NCBI GenBank assembly: GCA_026119935.1
Contig: JALRMH010000008.1
Location: 310,001 to 374,000, forward strand
Reading direction: 5' to 3'
Length of the DNA: 64,000 nucleotides
DNA from: Endothia cerciana
Lineage: Eukaryota; Ascomycota; Sordariomycetes; Diaporthales; Cryphonectriaceae
In this document: in pieces, positions 35,296 to 47,797 of the stretch
How the letters are laid out: each line of letters starts with the position of its first letter
Position numbering within the stretch: the stretch's first letter is position 1
Program-made: the position numbers and the translations under genes
The notes under the pieces: generated by a model
Seen by the model: only the letters and a program-made list of their open reading frames with translations
The model's database searches: none
Told to the model about the DNA's origin: nothing

Positions 35296-37011
35296 ATGAA
35301 TCGCGACATCCCGGGTTTCTACTTTGGTACTCAAGCCTCCACCCCCCCCCCCGCCCCCCAACCCCCATACAGACGCATCTCGTCCAGACGTCCCGCCCGC
35401 TGACCCTCCCTCCTCCTCCTCCTCCCCCCAGACAGAGCCAAGAACCGGTACTTCAGGATCCAGCCCGGCAGCGCCGCGCCGCCCAGCGCCGCCGCGGCGG
35501 CCGCCTACAGCGCCGACAGCGTCAGGAAGCGCAGGGCCGAGGACCGGCGCGCGGACGAGGCCCGCAAGCGCCAGGACAGGCTCAGGCACCACATCAGGCG
35601 GTCCAGGTGCCTCGCCGACCCGCTGACCGGCGGGCGGCTAGTGCGCGAGTTCGGCGCCGCCGACCCGGAGCTGCCCGTCGAGAGCTGGGTGGGCGGCCTG
35701 CGCGACAAGGGCGAGGTGTCCTTCACCGACGGGGCCGCTATCCCGTGCCTGATGGTCAACGGCGACGACCAGGGGACGGGGATGGCCGTGGTGTATGCGC
35801 GTATGTCCCCCCCGCTTGCCCCCAGACATGCCTCTCGGGATGGTATCCCTGACCCGACCACGGCCCCCCCCCCCCCAGCCGGCAGCCCTTACCACCTCGC
35901 AGGGTGCTACGTACCCACCGACGCCGACGCCCGCATCAGCTACGGCTGCGACCCCCTCGGGCGGCGATCCCGCAGCGCCCGCGAGCTCCACCGCGAGCAC
36001 TTCCTCCTCGAGGCCATCACCTCCGTCAGCCACCACCGGCCCTCGCGGCAGCTCGTCGTAACCTGCACCGCCGCGGGCCCGGACGCCGGCGCGGGCCGCT
36101 CCTGGGCCCAGGTCGCCGTCTTCAGGCCGCCCCTCTCCCGGGACCGCCCGGGCGGTCACCCCTTCTCGCACGAGGTCGGCCCGCACCCGGCCTGGCTCCT
36201 CGGCGCCAGCGAGAACGTCCAGCTGCTCACCTTCCCGGACCACCCGGGCATGACCATCCACACCGCCCGCCCCGCCCCCGCCGGCGCCGGCGCCGGCGGC
36301 CTGGCCGCGCTGCTCGCGACGGACCGCGGCGTGTGCAGGATCAGCGACGGCGAGAGGCCCGTCGAGTGGGTCGCCGCCGCCCCCGCCCCCGGAAGGGACC
36401 GCGGGCCCGGCGCGGGGCCCGCGCCGCGGGACGTCCTCGCGGTCGACTGGCACCCCGCCAACGAGAACGTCATCTTCGCCGGGACCAGGGACGGGAGGTT
36501 CTTCCGGATCGACACGCGGGCGGACCCCCGCGGCGGCGGCGGCGGTGGCGGCCGGGAGTGGTTCCGCCACCGGTCGTCGGTCGCGCACCTCCGGGCGGTC
36601 GGCGGCGACCAGCTGCTCGCGGCCGGGCCGAGGGGCGCGATGGCCATCTACGACCTGCGGTGGATGGCCGGGGGGGCGCCCGTCGTGCGCATGCACGGCT
36701 ACAGGAACGCCGCGCACGTCCACATCGGCCTGGACGTCGCGAGGGTCGCCGGCGGCGGCGCCGTCGTCGCCGCGGGCATGGACGACGGTTCCGTGGGCGT
36801 GTTCTCGCTGCGCACGGGCCGGAGGCTGGCGGCCGGCGGCCTCGACGACGGGCTGAGGCCGGGCGGGGGGGAGGGCGCCGCCGTGGTCGTCAAGGCGCTG
36901 CAGTGGGAGAAGATGCCGTGGGAGAACGACCCGAGCCTCTGGGTGGCCGCCGGGTCCGTGGTGAGGAAGTTCAGCTTCGGGCTGGACGAGGGCGAGGATG
37001 GGGACTGCTGA
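35296..37011 (+). CDS. DCAF4-like WD40 protein
   Basis: Three exons: 35296-35326, 35432-35800 and 35903-37011, giving 502 residues. The N-terminus reads MNRDIPGFYF, then DRAKNRYFRIQPG across the first splice. This PGFYYD...KNRYFKI pattern is the hallmark of DCAF4 (WDR21), a substrate receptor of CUL4-DDB1 ubiquitin ligases. A charged Arg/Lys/Asp-rich segment follows, then beta-propeller-like sequence with blades at about DVLAVDWHPANENVIFAGTR and VVAAGMDDGSVGVFSLRTG. Intron 2 (102 nt) has no stop in frame and is a multiple of three, so its removal rests on splice signals (GTATGT donor, CTCGCAG acceptor) and the C-run within it. The gene is exceptionally GC-rich, with Gly/Ala/Arg-heavy low-complexity insertions (GAGAGG). 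Whether it binds DDB1 is inferred from family resemblance. Confidence 0.8.
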
Positions 37012-38735
37012 GGGGTTGTCTTTTGGGGGGGGAGGGGGGAGGGGGGAGGCGGCACAGACGGACAGAGCCTGGGGGTCCGGGGCTGTGGAGAGCAGTGGGG
37101 GCTGTTGGGTGATCTTCTATGGTGCCGCCGCCGGCTCTAACGATGGGTAGAAAAAGGCCTCGGGCTTCGGGAAAGGGGGCCACACGTGAGACGTTTATAA
37201 GGTAGGTATGGGCCACCCCACACGGCATTCAGCATATTCCCTACTGCTATTGAGATACCCCAATTGCGATTATTCTTTCTACCGCTGCGATATTCCACTC
37301 CAACAACCTCGGAATATGCTCTGCGGTATCGCGCTATGCTGTGCAACGCTATGCTTGTGCACAATGCGCTGCCCGGCCGGCCTGCTTAAGCAGGCTGTAC
37401 GCCATACGATAACATTATGTCTAGGCCCTCGTTCGTATGTGAACGGCAATAACATTCTCGGGGTCTTGACTTGTCTGCCGAGGAGCACATATATCGGGAC
37501 CAGTATTCCCCCCCCCCCCGGGGCGGCGGAGACCCAGCCGGTGAGACCTCTCGAGCGCCCTCGCAAAAACAATACCCGAATCAGAGATAGCCTTTATATC
37601 CGCAAACGCCAAAATGTAGCACCGAAATACCGGATGTGATGCTCAACCTGGTGAGCCGAGGCGTCCCTGTCCTCTTTCATCAAACATATGTACTTCATCC
37701 TTGGGGCTAGCTTGATGAGCCTTTCTTTCATTATGTGTAGTGGGTATTTCCCCTCTGGGCTGTATCTGCTTAGGGAGGATATTCCTCCTCCCGTTTCTGG
37801 TGGGGTCTCTATTGACAGGTTGCCGCAATACACGACCTCTTCCACTTTCCCCTCTGAGTATGGGGTGGCGGCGGGCCGCGGCGAGAGCACGACAGCTCCT
37901 GGGCGGAGACCATCCGTGTATCAAGAAGGGGGGGGGGGGGGGCGCGGCACACCAGGGCGACGGAGTTGTTGTCTTCAAAAAAAAAAAAAAAAAAGGGGGG
38001 GGGGATGAGGACACACTGCATTAGGCAGAGACCTCTTTGTGTTGAGTATAGGTCTCCCTACGTAGGAACGAGGACAAGGCTGGTGCTGCTGATTACTACA
38101 GGGAGCCCGTTGAGAGCTCTGAGCAAGAGGTTGAGCGGCCTGAAGGGTGAGGATGGCACCATACCGAGGAGGCCACAGTAGGGCTGCATTGGATCCGGAT
38201 GAGAGAGCTGCGGCCCGGTTACCATCCGTGAGGGTGGTGAAGGATCTCTCTTGTTCATGTTGCAGCCGCTGGCTGGTTGGATGGTGACTGGCGGTGCAGC
38301 AAATGTTTCATTGTCAGGCGAAAGTAGGCTCAAAGCCGTCGAGAGAACTCGCGACCGCCGCCAGCTCATTTGCGCCCTCGCTCACGGTTTTGACACGGTG
38401 ACGCTCGACCCAGATCGTTGCCAGCTCGAAAGCTCTGGCAGTCCAAGGGGCAGCTTATGGCCGCGCGAGAATCCTGGTCCGCCAGGGTCTTAAGCTGCGC
38501 AGGCCTTTCGCGGCCCAGATGTTGAGCACCCGCCTTCCTTGGGATTATCCTTCCACACTTTCCGCCGCTCCTCTGAGCCGACAGCAGGATTTAGGGCAGG
38601 CAGTGTGCCTGAGTCCTGGCCACACCACGCCTTCGCTTTTAACCGCCCGTGGCCAAGACCCGATGGTTCTTGTGCTGGCTTGGCTGTTCATGATCGTAGC
38701 CGGTCCGTACAAGAGGGCCCTGGCCCGATGGAATT
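37012..38735. other. Convergent intergenic region DCAF4-like / bZIP
   Basis: About 1.7 kb with no supported gene. It contains C-runs (37508-37519), G-runs (37929-37942) and an A-run followed by a G-run (37978-38004). A minus-strand open frame at 37594-37890 shows no codon bias and is not called. Confidence 0.55.
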
Positions 38736-40554
38736 CTACCCCTCCTTGGAAGCGTTGTCATTGCGTTCCAGGACCGCACTTTCATCGGCGTAGGCGTTGC
38801 CATCGGCGACAAACAGTGCCTTGTCGTCAGACTTGAAATTGAATGTCCCCTGCAACATCGGGAAGGCCCTCGCGAAAGCATCTCCCAATGACCAATTCTC
38901 CGGCTTGCGCAGGTGTCTCTCGAAGACAGGGTTGATCATCAACTCGTCGCTCTCGGGGCCCTGAAGCAACGTGTCCGTGTCCTCATACGGCCAGTTGAGG
39001 CTCAGCGTCGTCGTGTACGGGACGAAGAAGTTCTCGAAGGGGAACACGTCCGGGGGTGCGTAGTCACGAATCAGCTTCTCGCGCATGGCTGGGAAAGGCA
39101 GATGATCTAGCCAGGCCGGGTGAGGGCTATATAGCTGGCCGGGAAGGGGCCGGACGAAGTCTGGAAGGCGCTCGTAGTTGTCCTGCGACGGGTCAATCTG
39201 CCACCTCATTATGAGGAACATGATGTAGAGCACGGCGACGCGCTCGGGCAGCTGGTTAATGTTGGGAAAGGTGTGCAGGATATCGATGAATACTTTCGAC
39301 AGAGGATGGGCTTCCCGCATGGGGTTGAGCAGCGACGATATGCTTGGCCAGCGAGGCCCGATGATCTCGTGCGAGGGGAAACCCTCGGCGGCACGCTGCC
39401 GGCGCTCGTGAAGGAAGTCTAGCAGTAGACTGTCCAGCGGACAGGTCGGGGCGCAATTCTTGATCGGCGTCGAGTGGTCAGACAAGGCGGGATCTATCGC
39501 GCCCTGCAGAGCTGGGTCGATAGCGCTTTGCAAGGCAGTGTCGCGTGCCGAGATCATGTACTGGTGGCCGGCCATGCTCGTCTGTGGGGGCGGATGGCGA
39601 TAGCCTGAGGTTTGGCATGTCGCCTCACCAGGCATATCCTGGGCCCCGTTTGAGCCCTTGGCGTGTTCGAGAAGGAAGCCGAGGCCGAGCCTTTCAGAGC
39701 CCAATTCTAAGCCATGAGCAAGGTCGTGCCGCTGCTGGCTCAGCTGTGCCCTATATGTCTGAGACGGATGTGCGGCGGGGCCACCACTGCTGGTCAACGC
39801 GCCGGAGTTCCACTGTGTGTAAGGGTCAATAGACGCTGGTGGCGACGCTACACTGGAGGGCGTCGACATGTTGTTGACGCTGGCGGCATGAGGGCCTGGG
39901 GTGGTCGTCGTGGGCATGAATGACTGGCCTGGCGAGGGCAAGACGGGCTGCCCAGGCGGCGACTGCGCGACGATGGGTGTGATCTGGGCCACGATGGAGG
40001 CCAGCCGCCTTTTGATGTCAGCATTCTCGGCCTCGACCGCCTCCTTGGCCCTGAGTGCGGCCTGCAGCTCCTGATACGGCTGCTGTGAGGTGAGCTCACG
40101 AATCCTCCTCTCGAGGTTCTCTATGGTGAGTTTTGTCCGCGAGCGGATGGCCCGTTGTGCTTCACGATCTGTTTGCATGACAAGAGCGGCGGAGGACGAT
40201 GTCAGCCATGCATGTCATGCAGCCCACGAGGATCATGTGCACAGTCGGCCATGCCAGGCGGGGGAGGTCGACCTCGTGACACGCAGAGAGGGACGGGTGT
40301 AACATACCGTTCGCACGCTTCTTTGCCAGCTGCTCCGGGGTCAGATTCGCGACACCCCGGGAGCCGGGCGCAGATTTCCTCTTCCTGGACTCGGTGCCCG
40401 AGGGCGAAGCAGGCGTCGAGCGCTGTGAGGAACCGCTATTGTCCGTGTTGACCTCGATGGCAGGCCGTTCGCTCTTGACGCCGGGCGTCGCGCTGTGGGT
40501 TCCTCCGGACGGAGGCGCTGGAGACGCGGCAGTGATGGAGTCGTTGTTGGACAT
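38736..40554 (-). CDS. bZIP transcription factor with DUF3425-type C-terminal domain
   Basis: Two exons on the minus strand, 40554-40308 and 40168-38736, encode 559 residues. The splice completes the basic region: exon 1 ends LAKKRAN and exon 2 continues DREAQRAIRSRTK, giving the fungal N-x-x-x-AQR-x-x-R signature. A leucine-zipper-like heptad region follows (IENLERRIREL ... LRAKEAVEAENADIKRRL). Residues about 135-300 are Pro/Ser/Gln-rich. Residues about 315-525 form an aromatic-rich domain (SLLNPMREAHPLSKVFIDIL, WPYEDTDTLL, NPVFERHLRKPENWSLGDAF) of the DUF3425 type that accompanies many ascomycete bZIPs. It presumably acts in the nucleus as a DNA-binding regulator; targets are unknown. An intron inside the basic region is common in this group. 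Confidence 0.9.
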
Positions 40555-41762
40555 CCCGGAAGACTTAAGCCCGGGGGCGTCGTCCTGTTCCCTCAGCCCG
40601 AGTCCCAGTCCCACAACACCGGGACACCCCCCCCTTTTTCAGCGCCGCCACTCCGACTCTCCGTGTCGTCCTGTTCACGGCTGCCCCCGGCCTGGTCTCC
40701 CTCCTGAGAGGCGAGGGAAGACGGGCGACCCCTCCTCTCTGCCGTTGGGACCTCTTCACTATGGCGTTTCCTGTGGTCCCAGATCCAAAATAGGACCTGA
40801 GCCGTGCAGAATGGTCGAGACTGCGTAGGGGATATATGCAGCTCGTACAGGAGCTGAGGTCCTACGGGTCGCCGACAGGAGAAGGTGACAAGGGTTGTTT
40901 CCTTTTCTGGACGAGGTTCGTCTCACTCTGCTTCTCGCCCAACTATCAGATCCTCGGCGCCTCGAAAGATCTCGATACGATACTGACCGAGACCGGGACT
41001 GACTGACACGAGCAGGCGGGACAGGGGATTTCAGGCTGGCAAATGGTTCCCCGTAATTCTTCATCCGAACTCAATCGAACTCAAATCGGGAGTCAAGGCT
41101 GAACGGGCGGTCTGGATTGGGAGGAATGAATCAGAAAATAATATACAACCTGAAGGGTAAAATTCCAGTCCGAGTCAGAAATTTTCAGAGGCGGTAAGAG
41201 GGAAAGGAAAGAAGAAAAAAACCTTAAAAAAAACCCCAGGAAGAGTCGAGCCGTTTCCTCTCCCCATATTTTCAGGGTTCTTGCCTGTTTTAGGGGCACC
41301 CACCTGCGTTCAGAACCTTCTTTACGTACACTCAGGGGCGCCCTTACTCGATTAGGCTGATGAGAATGCCTTCTTCAAGGCCCGCCCCCCCCCCCCCACC
41401 GTCGTCTATTCACGATGACCTCACTAGTGCAGCAGTTCACAGGAGCTACCTTATTACCATAAATATACACGCACGCTTGTCTAGATAGTGGTATACAGAT
41501 CATGCGCTCATTCATCATGTTTTCTCTCTGTCATTTTCTAGAGGCTCGCGCTCAGATCATGCCCCTGCTTCAAGATCGCCGGCGCCCTGAAACCCTGATG
41601 AAGACGACGTCGGCTCTAGACTGGTCCCGGGCATCTCCAGCAATACATGTTGCGCACCACCACCGTCTAGGAATCAAGGCCGACCCTTGTCCCATAAGAC
41701 AGCCCCTGAGAAAACCCCCCCCCCCCCCCAAAAAAAAACCACCAAACCACCAAATCAACCCC
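40555..41762. other. Upstream region of the bZIP gene / downstream of NIC96
   Basis: No supported gene. It holds the bZIP promoter and leader. A C-run occurs at 41385-41397 and a C-run directly followed by an A-run at 41714-41738, just beyond the NIC96 stop. Confidence 0.6.
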
Positions 41763-44700
41763 TCAATCCGCTGAGGCCCTCGCCAGCGCTTCCAACAAGC
41801 CTGAGGGGAATCGGTACCTCAGGTGACTGGTATATGCCGTGAGATCCTGACACATCTGCTTGAGCTGCATCTGCAGCTCCCGCGACGTGCCCTCGTTCCC
41901 GCTGTACTGTCCGGCGGCTAGCCTGTCGCGCTGCTGTGTACAGCAGGCAACGGTCCACATCAAGAGGTTGCCCACGTTGGCGGACACGGGCTGTGGCAGT
42001 GCAGCGAACTTGGCTGCGTAAGCCCGGATAGTGGTCGGGTCGCCATTCGCTGCCAGGGGCAGGATGTCGAGGTTCCTGACGCGCTGTCGTTCAAAGGATC
42101 GTTAGTATCTGCAACATCGAGAACATAGAGGCGGGGTGGGATGGTATGAGACTCACATCGAGACCGCCCATCCACTGACCACCCGCCACAAGGGTCTTGA
42201 TCTCCGCCATTTGTAGGAGGACGCTGCAAGCTGTGCGGTTGACGTCTTGGATCTTCTGGCGGAACTGTCGGTCGCTCTCGTACATCCGCATCATCGTCCT
42301 CGCCAGCTCTATAGGGTCATCGATGGCCGCCAGGCTGAGGCTGCTGCTTGCCTGGGCCGCGGCCTGGTTGCCCTCGGCTCGTGGCTTGATGGGCTCCAGA
42401 CGTATAGGCTCGCTTCCGGTCTCAAGGGAGATGGCCTCGCTGGCGGCGAGGCTGAGAATCACCACCACTGTGTCGTAATCCTCCGCGAGATGGTACAGCA
42501 GCACAGCATCCGTCGTTCGGCCATTGTCATTCGCAAACCGAGCTGCCTGGAGGGTGATGTTCCGGATGAGATCACTCTCCTCCTCCAGGCCCAGCAGCGG
42601 GCCGCGGTTCTCAATGATGCCAGGGAGCCGCCGTCCATCCGGTCGAATGTCACCAATCAATTTGCTGAACTCCCTGGTCTCCAGAACCAGCTCCCGCAGG
42701 GCCTCGTAGCAGAGTTGCACCTGCTCTCTGCGCTTCTCCCCACTCGGGTCGTCGTGGTTGAGGCATATGAGGACGATGTAATCCACGGCGGCTGCGACAT
42801 TCGCTGCTCGGAAATCACGAGTGTAGTATCCCAGCATCCTCCCGAAGGCGATCTGCGGCAAGCCTTGGGTGCTATGAGACAGCAAGTCGTTGGTCATGCC
42901 GTCCGACGCGCGGAGGAGACCGTAGTATTCGAGCGCGATGGCGAAGTGGACCGCGTCGACGTATGCAAAATTGTACAGGTAGGCAACGGCTTGCTCAAAC
43001 ATGCCTGAGAGTACCTGCATGAAGAAGAACAGCCCGAAGTTGCCCTTGGCCTCGTCGAGATTGTTCTTGGGGAAGAACTTCTGGCCGATGTTCTTGATGG
43101 TGTCTTGCACGTGTTCAAGACCGTACACTTCGCCTGCAATCTCCACCGACCGATCGCCCTCGCGGGCAAGGTTGAATTGAAGCCACAGCCAGTCAATGAC
43201 GTCGGCCTGGAAACCCTCGAAGCTCCGGTGTGCCAGGTCGCAGCGGCCGATGATCATGTAGCAGGCAGCGCGGTAGGGGTCGACCGTGTTTTCGGGGGCA
43301 TTGCGGATGCGCTGGCTGTATTCGGTGTTGCAGCGGTCTTGGAGCTGTCTCTTTAGCCGCCGATCCTCGGTAGATGCGAAGCTGTTGATGAAACCAGGGA
43401 ACGACCGGTCAATAGACCTGAAGTGGTTTTGGTTGTCGTTGACGTATTGAACCGCCTCGGTGACGTGTCCCGACCGCAGCAGATAAAAGATGATGGCCCA
43501 AACGAATTCTTGGTCCTCACCTGACTTTATAGACTGAAGATCTGTAATCTCTGGAGCGAGATGCTTGTTCAGATGCAGGAGTCGGACGTAGGCCTTGATC
43601 TTGTGAAGAACGTCGGGCCTCCCCCCAAGCTGAGCTTGATATGGGTTCTTCGCAATCTGCTGCTCGACCCCGTCCATGAACTTTCTCTCCAAGAACCTGT
43701 TGGCACCAGCCAGAATGCGCTTTCGGATAGCGATCCTGTGCTGTGAATCTGCCTCTGGATCCAGGTACCAATTTGCGTACTGCCGTTCACTGGCTGTGGC
43801 ATCTGCGCCTGGAGCCTCAGCATCAGGGTTCTCACCGACGATCTCAACCAATGCATTATAGGCGCCGGCAAGGTTTTCCGCGTGCTTCTCGGCAGACTTT
43901 GCCGCAACATCTGCCAGTTCTTTCAGGACTGGATACGGCAGACCTTGTTGGCGGGCGTCGTTGAGGTTGTGGACCTTGTCCGCGAGTTTGAGCTGCTTGT
44001 CCCGCGAGAAGCGGTCATCAATGCCACCGCTGCCGGTCAAGGACCCGTCGCCGTTCGCCGCTCCGACATCAGAGAATTGTGGAGCGTGAGACCCGATCCT
44101 GCTGGGCGTACCGATAACAGACTTGCCAAGACCAGACCTCCCAAAAGCGCTGCGCCTTGTAGTAGACCTGCCAGGGCTCGAGGGTCGCTGGCCCTTCCGC
44201 CTCGAAAAGCCGAATCCACCGGACTCCTTTCCGCCGGGACCACCTGTGTTCTGCTTTAGCGTGATGCCGAAGTGCTGGTAGATCCGGTGTCGCTGCGCCT
44301 CCCACTCCATCGTGACGTTGTCCTCCAAGAACGCGTCGAAGTCCCTCACGGATCTCTCCAGGCCATCCGCGATCATGCTCAAAGTAGTCTTGCTCTGGAG
44401 GTTTGACAAGTATGTCTCGACATCCACTTCACCATGTGGGGGGGCGTATGTAGATCGGTCCAGTCGTGACGACTGAAAGCCCAGCGAGCCCAAGTCGCGA
44501 ACTGCAGAGCCGGGCTCGATGCCCGACGCGGCGAGGAGGTAGTGTGTATTCCTGCCCACGTTTCGATCGCCTTCGGGCTTGCGGGAACCGAGCTTCTTGA
44601 GACGCTGTCGCAGATCACCCAGGCCCAGCTGCAAGGGCGGCAGGTCGTCGAGCATCGCATCGTCGCCATCAGCTTGTTGTCGCTTGCTCTTCGCGAGGAG

Positions 44701-45210
44701 GCTGTCGAAGAAAGCGCCGGTGGGAGGGTTTGTCGCTGCGATCGAAGCATTCGCGTTCGCGCCGGCAGCTGGCGCGTTCACCGTGTTGCCGAACAGGCTG
44801 CCGCCGAGCAGACTCGACCCGCCCGGTGGGTTAGTTGTCTGGCCCGCATTCACAGGGTCGAACATGCCGCCCTTGCCGAACAGAGTCCCGGGAGCCGCAG
44901 AGGTCGTCGGTGCCGGTCCATTGTTTCCAAACATGCTGGCGCCGGTTGGTGCAGGCTGTGTGGTGCTCCCCTGGCCGAACAGTCCTCCTCCCTGAGGAGC
45001 GGCGGCGGTATTGGCCCCCAGATTGCCAAACAAACCTCCCCCTGCAGGTTTATTGGCGCCCACGTTCCCAAAGAGGCCACCGCCGGTGGTACCAGCTGCC
45101 GTGTTGCTGCCAGTGTTCAAGCCGCCGAACAGACCTCCAGCTGGTGCGGGTGTCGCGCCAGAGCTGGGAGCTCCCGAAGAAGAAACGCCACCGCCACCAA
45201 AAAGGGACAT
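41763..45210 (-). CDS. NIC96: Nucleoporin Nic96 (NUP93 family) with N-terminal FG repeats
   Basis: Scaffold nucleoporin of the nuclear pore inner ring that anchors the Nsp1 complex. Exons 45210-42157 and 42083-41763 (minus strand) give 1124 residues. The N-terminal 160 residues are Gly/Ala/Pro-rich with repeated GGLFG and SLFGG/SMFGN motifs. The region around DQVRQ-type helices and the long alpha-helical Nic96 domain (about residues 300-1120) includes EFVWAIIFYLLRSGHVTEA, AACYMIIGRCDL and DAVHFAIALEYYGLLR, typical of NUP93/Nic96. The last 107 codons follow a 73-nt intron and end ALARASAD. The FG-rich N-terminus is longer than in budding yeast Nic96 (839 residues, no GLFG repeats) and is plausibly a filamentous-fungal feature. 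The start is the first ATG of the GLFG-rich frame; the frame stays open farther upstream but looks untranslated. Confidence 0.95.
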
Positions 45211-45694
45211 CCTGCCGTGTTTTTGATGCAATTGACACAGGCAAGAGGAAGACGTGAAGAGATGACACGTCAACGGAACGCGTCGAGAGGGGTGGGACGA
45301 CTCCTGGCAGGAGACAGCGTTGTGTTTACAGTCTGCAGAGAAGCTGTTTGAAGGTCTGGCAGCTGTCTGCGAAAATGTAAGGTGAGGCTGCAGATCAGCG
45401 GCAGGCAATTCGAAATTTGGGGCAGGGTTGCGGCGCCAACCGGGCAGCCGGGCAGTGTGGCAGCCAAGTGAAGGCCTCCCCTCCCCCCGGGCACTGGACA
45501 GATATGGGGAGACCCACCTACGCAATGGAGCTCGGTCACACCTGATCAGATGTTCCTGTTCTTATGGCGACAAGTTATTTAATGTTTAAAAGCCCCCGCA
45601 CACACTTTTGCGTTTAACCTGCCCTCACCGAATCCTTTTAACGCCTCTCAGCCTAGACAGCTATCAAAAGGCATTGTACATCCCCTTGAGGTCT
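45211..45694. other. NIC96 upstream region and FGGY kinase 3' flank
   Basis: A short tandem-gene spacer containing the NIC96 promoter. Nothing else is supported. Confidence 0.6.
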
Positions 45695-47797
45695 TCACTT
45701 CTTCCCATTGATCTCTCCGTCGCTGATGGCAGCATCAACCTTCTTCCTGTACTCCTGCTGGGACCTGCACTGCTCCAGGAAGACCTCGTACTTGACATCC
45801 AGCAGCCTCCTCTTCCCGGCGTGTGTATCCGCCCGTACCGTCTTACCCGGCTTGCTCATGCGGTCCATGATGTCCCACAGTGGCTCAGTATTGCCCTTGT
45901 CGTCCGCGCTTGCAGCCTTCGCCCCGAGCATTGCAGCCCCATGGACGACCGCAGCGTTGACGTAGCGAGGTACCAATACCGGCATGTCGCACGCGGTTGC
46001 GATGAGGTCAATTAGGATGTCGTTTTGGCACTGGCTTCCAGACATGAAGATGCTGAGGATGTTATGGCCTGACCTGTTCATCGTCTCGATGATCTGACGC
46101 GTCTGCAGGGCGATGAACTCCATCACGGAGTAATATAGCAGAGCCAGACCGCCTTGCGTCTTGTCGCTGCTCATGCCGATGACGGCGCCCCGCATGTTCG
46201 GGTCCGCGATGGGAGACCGGTTGCCCCAAAGGTCGCCATAGAAGAAGTAGTGGCGGGTGAGGTAGCCGATGAAAGGGGCGCCCGCCTCCCGGGCCATCTC
46301 GTGCAGGTACTCGTTCAGGAAGTCGTATATGTTCTGCCCCAAGGCCTTTGAACCTGCGAGCGCCTCCGCATATGCGGGATGCGTCTCCAGCATGTACTTC
46401 AGCAGCTCACCCGTCGCCGATTGTCCTCCCTCGGCCATCCAGTAGCCCGGGATGAGCACATCTCGATACGGACCCCAGACACCCGGCACAAAGACAGGGT
46501 CTTTCGACATGGCCAGGTGGCATGTCGAGGTGCCGGCCACGGCTGCGAGCCGCGTGAAGGCCTGGCTGACGTCGTTCTTCGCCGTGGACTCGTCGAGGTG
46601 GTCTGGGCCGAGCTTGACCTTAGCACCCACGGTTCCAATCCAACCCGCGTACGCATCGATCACACCACTCCCGACGGAGATCCCGGCCGGAAGACCCAGC
46701 CCCTTGGCCGCCTTCTCGGAGAGCTTTCCCACGAGCTCCCCTGCGCTCAGGTACGTGCCGTTCTGCAGGTCTCAGTTAGCCAACTGTCATCCTACAGCCG
46801 GAAGGAACCCGGCATCAGGGAGGGGCTTACCACCCCGTGGACACCGCCTATGCGCTTGAAGTTGTCTTTCACCAGATCTCCCAGGCCGATTGTGTGGTAG
46901 AAGTCCTCCTGCCAGCCCTTCACGCTGCCGTCGACCCCCACGGGAACGTAGCCCTGCTTGCACACCGTGCTGCAGTAGCTCCTCGTCTCGTTGCCGGTGG
47001 CCAGGTGCGTCAGAGCATCGGCCAAGTCGTAGAACTTGCACCGAGCAAACAGCTCGGGGGGCATATTGTTCTTCAGCCACAGGACCTTGGGTATCTCCAT
47101 CTCCACGCTCATCGTGCCGCCGACATAGCGAAGGAGGTTGTGCTCCGTGCTGTTGATCTTCTGCGCCTCCTCCAGGGGTCGGTGATCGAGCCACAGGATC
47201 ACGTTGCGGTCGTTGCCGTCGTTGGCGAAGTCTGGGCCCGTCACGGGGACCGGCTCGTCGGTGTCGTGCGAGAAGACGGCGAGGGAGCAAGTCGCATCGA
47301 AGCCTATGCCCTTGATGCTGGTTGGAGGGACGAGGGAGTCTACCACAACCTTCTGGACGCAGTTGCAGATTGCGTTCCATATGTCTGTGGTGGACTGTTC
47401 CTATAGAAAGCAGCCAGATCAGCGATCGACAGTTCCATTATATATATATATATATGTGTGTGTGTGTAAAGGCAGTAGTCCCTGGTGTTGTGGAGCGTAC
47501 ATAATGTGCGGCTTCGCCCTTGACAGGCTGCCACAACTTGATGTCCTGAGCAGCCAATGCCCTGATCTCCCCTGTAGAGTCGATGATACAGGCTCTGGCA
47601 GAGCCAGTACCAACATCGATGCCGATGTAGTGCTCTGAGTGCCTAGTAGCCATCATTAAGCTCCTGTCAGCTTGCTGTTGGGTTGTGACGGTCGGATCCT
47701 TGTTGAGGTCTCCGAGAGGTGGGAAGTTGGCCACTGACTCCTCTGTTGTTGGCAAGGCAATGTCAATGCTGTGTCTAGGCTGGAATGCCTCGTCCAT
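45695..47797 (-). CDS. FGGY-family carbohydrate kinase (D-ribulokinase-like)
   Basis: ATP-dependent sugar kinase of the FGGY family, resembling yeast Ydr109c and human FGGY, which phosphorylates D-ribulose. Exons on the minus strand: 47797-47501, 47400-46831 and 46762-45695, giving 644 residues from the first ATG. The N-terminal actin-fold phosphate loop is YIGIDVGTGSARACI. Other family segments are GFDATCSLAVF, ILWLDHRPLEEA, a VLWLKNN segment, GSGVIDAYAGWIGT, AGTSTCHLAMS, PGYWMAEGGQSATGELL and the C-terminal FMSGSQCQND and VHGAAMLGA motifs. The ATG at 47797 has a strong context (ACAATGG). The family usually starts close to the pair of ATGs at 47656/47653, which would give about 597 residues, so the first 47 residues are doubtful. 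Intron 1 contains a (TA)n(TG)n tract. The substrate is inferred from family. Confidence 0.9.
47439..47469 (+). repeat. (TA)n(TG)n microsatellite inside FGGY kinase intron 1
   Basis: About eight TA units followed by about six TG units, within the 100-nt first intron of the kinase gene. Confidence 0.9.

Noticed and set aside
35638..37112. Long overlapping frames on both strands of the DCAF4-like gene
   Set aside because: They arise from the extreme GC content, which removes stop codons; only the frame beginning PGFYF...KNRYFRI has family features.
37594..37890. Minus-strand open frame of about 98 codons
   Set aside because: Third-position composition is random relative to neighbouring genes; no resemblance; possibly a relic but not supportable.
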